From NCBI GenBank assembly GCA_021737405.1, contig JAIPEG010000013.1:1-64000 (forward strand): 64,000 nt of DNA, written 5' to 3'. Below are positions 60,957 through 64,000 of the stretch, one piece after another. A model generated the notes under the pieces. That model did not search any database. It worked only from the letters and a program-made list of their open reading frames with translations, and had not been told where the DNA came from. The position numbers and the translations under genes were made by a program. How positions within the stretch are numbered: position 1 is the stretch's first letter; each line of letters opens with the position of its first letter. Source of the DNA: Bacteriovoracaceae bacterium. GTDB taxonomy: Bacteria; Bdellovibrionota; Bacteriovoracia; Bacteriovoracales; Bacteriovoracaceae.

Positions 60957-61508
60957 TTATTTGATCTTGTAGATGACAACTTTTGACATGCTAAAAAGTC
61001 TATCAGGATCATCAGAAAGCTTCTTAAAAGACCAAGACTTTATGGCAGCTAGTGCTGAATTATCTAGGCTTTTATGACCTGAGCTCTCCGTGATAAAGGC
61101 TTCAACAATTTCACCAGTGCCTTTTACTTTCAGGGTTAGGAGGACCTTACCTGTAATTCCTCTTCTTTCGGCAATTCTAGGATAGTGTGGTTGAGTGTAG
61201 TTTTTGATAAAGGAATCAAAATTCTTCGCCACAGGTTTGGAGGGCTGTTCAGGTGCAGGCTCTTCAATTGGAGCTGACTTAGTAACGGCCTCTTTCACCA
61301 TTCTTTTCTTGATAATCTTTTCAGTTTTCTTTGTGATTTGTGGTTTAAGGGCTTCTTGTAAGCGCACTTGAAGACTCTGCTCAATAGGGAAATCCTCTTG
61401 GGAGCTTACATAAAATAGTTTTCTATTTTGTTTATAAAAGAGAACACCTCCATGAACGGCCACACTAAGGATCAAAAAGACCTTAAAAAGACGGCTGGCA
61501 TTTGTCAT
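60957..61508 (-). CDS. TonB-like energy transducer
   Basis: 183 aa from the ATG at 61508; the frame is open to 61592 (another ATG at 61526) and none has a clear ribosome site. N-terminal membrane helix (LFKVFLILSVAVHGGVLFY), a spacer with basic and Pro-rich parts (KIIKKRMVKEAV, EEPAPEQPSKPV), and a TonB C-terminal domain (YTQPHYPRIAERRGITGKVL, FITESSGHKSLDNSALAAIKSW). No exbB/exbD adjacent. It may serve outer-membrane transporters encoded elsewhere, or be a TonB-like structural protein. Confidence 0.82.
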   Translation of the reverse strand: MTNASRLFKVFLILSVAVHGGVLFYKQNRKLFYVSSQEDFPIEQSLQVRLQEALKPQITKKTEKIIKKRMVKEAVTKSAPIEEPAPEQPSKPVAKNFDSFIKNYTQPHYPRIAERRGITGKVLLTLKVKGTGEIVEAFITESSGHKSLDNSALAAIKSWSFKKLSDDPDRLFSMSKVVIYKIK

Positions 61509-61664
61509 GTTGGTTTGGTGGTACATGAACGCATAGTAGCAAAAATTAGAATTGTTTGCCAGTTCAAACGAGATGAACCCTGTAAAGACCACTATAAAGC
61601 GTTCATATTTTCAGAGAGTTATCTCTTCTTAAATTCAAGCTTCATTACAGGGGACAACAACTAA

Positions 61665-62309
61665 ATGATTCTATATATTGAGAAAATGGTGAAAAGATTC
61701 CTATATTTTTTGGTGCGATTATTTGATCTTACTTATCGCTACCGTTTTCATAATTCTGAAGTTCTCGAAAATGCTGCGGGACTTAGTGAAAAGGGGAATT
61801 ATCTTTTGGCCATTTGGCATCAAAATCTCTTTCAAGGCATTCTCGCTCAAAGCACAAGAAAGTATGTGGTGATTGTTTCTCGTTCAAAAGACGCTGAGCC
61901 AGTGGCCTATACTTGCCAAAAGTTTGGTCATTCTGTTGCGAGAGGATCTTCCCGCTCTAAAACGGGCGTTGATAAGGGAGGTCGGATCGCCATGGAGGAA
62001 ATGGTTGATCTTTTAAAAAGTGGACTACCTGGGGCCGTAACTGTTGATGGACCAAAGGGACCAGCTAAAAAAGTAAAGCCCGGTATCATCGTGATGGCAA
62101 AGAAAGCTGGTATTCCAATTATTCCTTACGCACCTTTGGCGAGAAATTATTGGCAGTTTAATAGCTGGGATAATTTTCGCCTACCAAAGCCATTTTCAAT
62201 CATTGATATTTACTATGGTGAACCTTTAACAGTTACAGATTTGCCCTTAGAAGAAGCCCTAGTTGAGCTTGAAATTGGCCTTAATCAAGAGTTTCCTCAA
62301 CTTGCCTAA
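61665..62309 (+). CDS. DUF374 lysophospholipid acyltransferase-like protein
   Basis: 214 aa, with an N-terminal hydrophobic helix (FLYFLVRLFDLTYRYRF). ILAIWHQNLFQG-like AIWHQN replaces the HxxxxD acyltransferase box, as expected in DUF374. Also VSRSKDAEPVAYTCQKFG, VARGSSRSKTGVDKGG, AVTVDGPKGPAKKVKPGII and IPYAPLARNYWQFNSWD. DUF374 members transfer acyl or related groups to lipid A-type or other envelope lipids. Confidence 0.85.
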   Translation: MILYIEKMVKRFLYFLVRLFDLTYRYRFHNSEVLENAAGLSEKGNYLLAIWHQNLFQGILAQSTRKYVVIVSRSKDAEPVAYTCQKFGHSVARGSSRSKTGVDKGGRIAMEEMVDLLKSGLPGAVTVDGPKGPAKKVKPGIIVMAKKAGIPIIPYAPLARNYWQFNSWDNFRLPKPFSIIDIYYGEPLTVTDLPLEEALVELEIGLNQEFPQLA

Positions 62310-62416
62310 GAATGGCATTGATAATGCAACATTAAGAATGAAAGCATCCTGAAATGGCAGTAACTTGTTGAATTTACGCTGTTTTTTTATGATGGGTATG
62401 TTCAATTCTTAAACAG

Positions 62417-63703
62417 GTGAGAGGTTTCTTGCAATATCTTTTAATCGCCATAGTTTTTCTTCAAGTGCTTCTTTTGGGAAGTTGTGGCCTTGATCAGGAC
62501 ATCAATAAAGAAAAAACCGTCTCCGCAGCCTCGACAGAGTTAGTGCTCTTTAGAGAGGGAGCGTGTAAAAATAATATTTCAATGGTTTCAGAGGCAGACT
62601 CGGAACTTAAAGATCAGATTGAACAGTTCTTTTGGTCTGTTACAAATTTCTCTTTTCACTATAACAAAGCTCATTTTCCCTATCTTTCAGCTCCAGGTGA
62701 TTTAGAGGTTGGAACCGTATTTTCTTCAAATCCTTTAAAGCCCCTTCGGTTGTCAAAAAGTTTATTACTTGAAGAATTAAAAGGATTGCAAAGGGAGTGG
62801 TTTGATAAAATTGGCTCAAAAAATCACGAGACAGTTATAGGAGCTAATGAAATATCTTCTTCTGTATTAGTTAAAATTGAGGATTTGTCCGATTTTGAAA
62901 GGCTTCATAAAAAGATCCATGCCCTAAGAAAGAAGCTCTCTCGTCTAAGTGCTTTGAGTTGTTCAATGGATCAACTGACTTCAAGAGAGAAATTTGATGT
63001 CAGGCCTTTATTTAAACTTAGAGAGCAGTTAGAAAAAGGTTTTGATATTAGTGACATGACATTGCAAACACCTCTGATTGATCTTTGCTCCGAATATAAT
63101 ACCGAATCATTATGTTCCCTTGAGCTCCTGATGAGCCGAAGAAAAAAGAGTATTGATCATTACTTCGAAAATTATGAAAGTAAGTATGAGTTGAGGTTAG
63201 CAAGCTTTTTTGAAAGAAGGGGAGACAAGAAATGGTCGTGCTTTAAAAGTGATGAAAAGATTGTCGTAAGAATTCCTTTCATAGCAAATGATCTACTTAA
63301 AAATAAATTACATGGAACTTACTCAGTCTTAACTGATTTCGTGGCAGAGAAATGGAGTAACGAAAAGGTTGAAATTCTTTTAGAGGAAGCAAGAGAGGGA
63401 GAAGATGCACTCGAAATTTCTTGGACAGACGGTGGGCTCTCCTTTGTTAAAAGTGATGAACCAAATCGCATTTACCTATCAAAGCATTTAAACTTTTCTC
63501 AATTAACCATTACCTTTGCCCATGAATTAGGTCATGTCCTGGGATTTCCTGATTGCTATCATGAGTTTTATGATAAACAGCAAAAAGAGATTATCTACTA
63601 TAGCCTGGATCCAACGGGAAAGAATCTCATGTGCACCTTAAGTCATAAAGCCTCGATTCCAGATTCATACCTCGACAAGCTTATTCAAGAAGTATGTCTC
63701 TAG
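62417..63703 (+). CDS. Lipoprotein metalloprotease of metzincin type (putative)
   Basis: 428 aa, GTG start. Lipobox LLLGSCG. Residues ~25-300 are helical and of unknown function. The zinc region TFAHELGHVLGFPDCYH gives His369, Glu370, His373, Gly376 and Asp379, an HExxHxxGxxD motif as in snapalysin-like (M7) metzincins; a nearby His382 could also bind. LMCTLSH ~28 residues later supplies a Met-turn. The active-site set is complete, so an outer-membrane or surface protease is likely. Not paired with the other protease. Confidence 0.75.
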   Translation: MRGFLQYLLIAIVFLQVLLLGSCGLDQDINKEKTVSAASTELVLFREGACKNNISMVSEADSELKDQIEQFFWSVTNFSFHYNKAHFPYLSAPGDLEVGTVFSSNPLKPLRLSKSLLLEELKGLQREWFDKIGSKNHETVIGANEISSSVLVKIEDLSDFERLHKKIHALRKKLSRLSALSCSMDQLTSREKFDVRPLFKLREQLEKGFDISDMTLQTPLIDLCSEYNTESLCSLELLMSRRKKSIDHYFENYESKYELRLASFFERRGDKKWSCFKSDEKIVVRIPFIANDLLKNKLHGTYSVLTDFVAEKWSNEKVEILLEEAREGEDALEISWTDGGLSFVKSDEPNRIYLSKHLNFSQLTITFAHELGHVLGFPDCYHEFYDKQQKEIIYYSLDPTGKNLMCTLSHKASIPDSYLDKLIQEVCL

Positions 63704-63709
63704 CCGTTT

Positions 63710-64000
63710 CTACTTTTTAAGACTTCCTAGGTATTCAAGTACGGTCGAACGGGCAGAGATAAAATGCTTATGCTCTAATAAAAGCCCTTGATTAATGTTT
63801 CGAATTTCTTCAGCCTCTTGATTTTCAACATTTCCATCAGCAGCAGCGATAGAGAAGAGAGTTTCAATAATTTTATACCGTTCCATCTCACTTAAAGATT
63901 CTCTTATGGGAAGACAGTACAAATGGTTTTCAATACCCGCGAGATCTTTAATCTCTTCAAGACACAAATCAGCAAGAGCATTTGCCTCGGTCTCTGTCAT
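63710..64000 (-). CDS. TerB-like protein, probably cut by window end
   Basis: 96 codons visible, the ATG sitting exactly on the window edge, so the start may lie further out. The LFSIAAADGNVENQEAEEIRNI segment is typical of TerB-like (DUF533/TerB) acidic helical domains with a DG metal-binding turn. Linked to tellurite-type stress in name only; most members are uncharacterised. It converges with the metzincin gene, 6 bp apart. Confidence 0.6.
   Translation of the reverse strand: MTETEANALADLCLEEIKDLAGIENHLYCLPIRESLSEMERYKIIETLFSIAAADGNVENQEAEEIRNINQGLLLEHKHFISARSTVLEYLGSLKK

Noticed and set aside
1-64000. tRNA, rRNA, prophage, transposase or defence islands.
   Set aside because: I found no cloverleaf, transposase, integrase or defence genes in the reading frames; the window looks like core chromosome with lineage-specific secreted genes.

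Overview
The window looks like chromosomal DNA of a predatory or predator-related bacterium of the Bdellovibrionota, most likely the Bacteriovorax/Halobacteriovorax/Peredibacter side. The evidence is an AT-rich composition (roughly 40% GC by eye), very many small secreted proteins and lipoproteins of unknown family, several secreted proteases, a giant secreted multidomain protein, a PomB/MotB-type stator, and a full Gram-negative envelope gene set (LPS transport, TonB, RND/MMPL). The placement is inferred from gene content; no rRNA is present. I saw no tRNA, rRNA, CRISPR array, insertion sequence or prophage. Genes are dense, often coupled by 1-14 bp overlaps, and several transcription units end in clear intrinsic terminators.

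Layout. 1-4.7 kb: secreted or lipoprotein genes, including a SleB-like cell-wall hydrolase, a DUF2071 protein and a DUF6435-like protein. 4.8-10.9 kb: a two-gene unit of a 1049-aa secreted protein and a subtilisin-family protease. 11.0-16.0 kb: a ribosomal/replication cluster (a natural S6-S18 fusion, a DUF2232 membrane protein, L9, DnaB helicase, PabB). 16.1-22.7 kb: a small gene behind a structured leader, a polysaccharide deacetylase, a MotA/MotB stator, a pseudouridine synthase, a WYL-like regulator and a YciB-like protein. 22.7-26.5 kb (minus): a tight aromatic amino-acid operon, DAHP synthase-chorismate mutase fusion, aminotransferase, TyrA, PheA. 26.8-31.8 kb: small secreted proteins, a divergent nitroreductase/LysR pair, a DUF1304 protein and prolyl iminopeptidase. 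31.9-39.6 kb: DNA polymerase II, YihY- and YggT-like membrane proteins, a histidine-free HATPase protein, an FtsB-like divisome protein and a DUF192 lipoprotein. 39.6-44.8 kb: AspRS, an RDD protein, MutS. 44.9-48.6 kb: the classic lpt-rpoN-hpf cluster, but with LptC and LptA-like parts in one protein. 48.7-56.0 kb: a small secreted protein overlapping a 2233-aa secreted protein that carries a complete Fic motif and a C-terminal segment resembling an ADP-ribosyltransferase. 56.0-59.8 kb (minus): a GH3-family protein and an RND/MMPL exporter. 60.0-64.0 kb: two zinc metalloproteases, a TonB-like protein, a DUF374 acyltransferase and a TerB-like fragment.

The most unusual items are the S6-S18 fusion with its candidate autoregulatory leader, the LptC-LptA fusion, and the giant Fic/ART-like protein with four diverged ~140-aa internal repeats and a translationally coupled small partner. 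All family assignments were made by reading motifs, without database searches.
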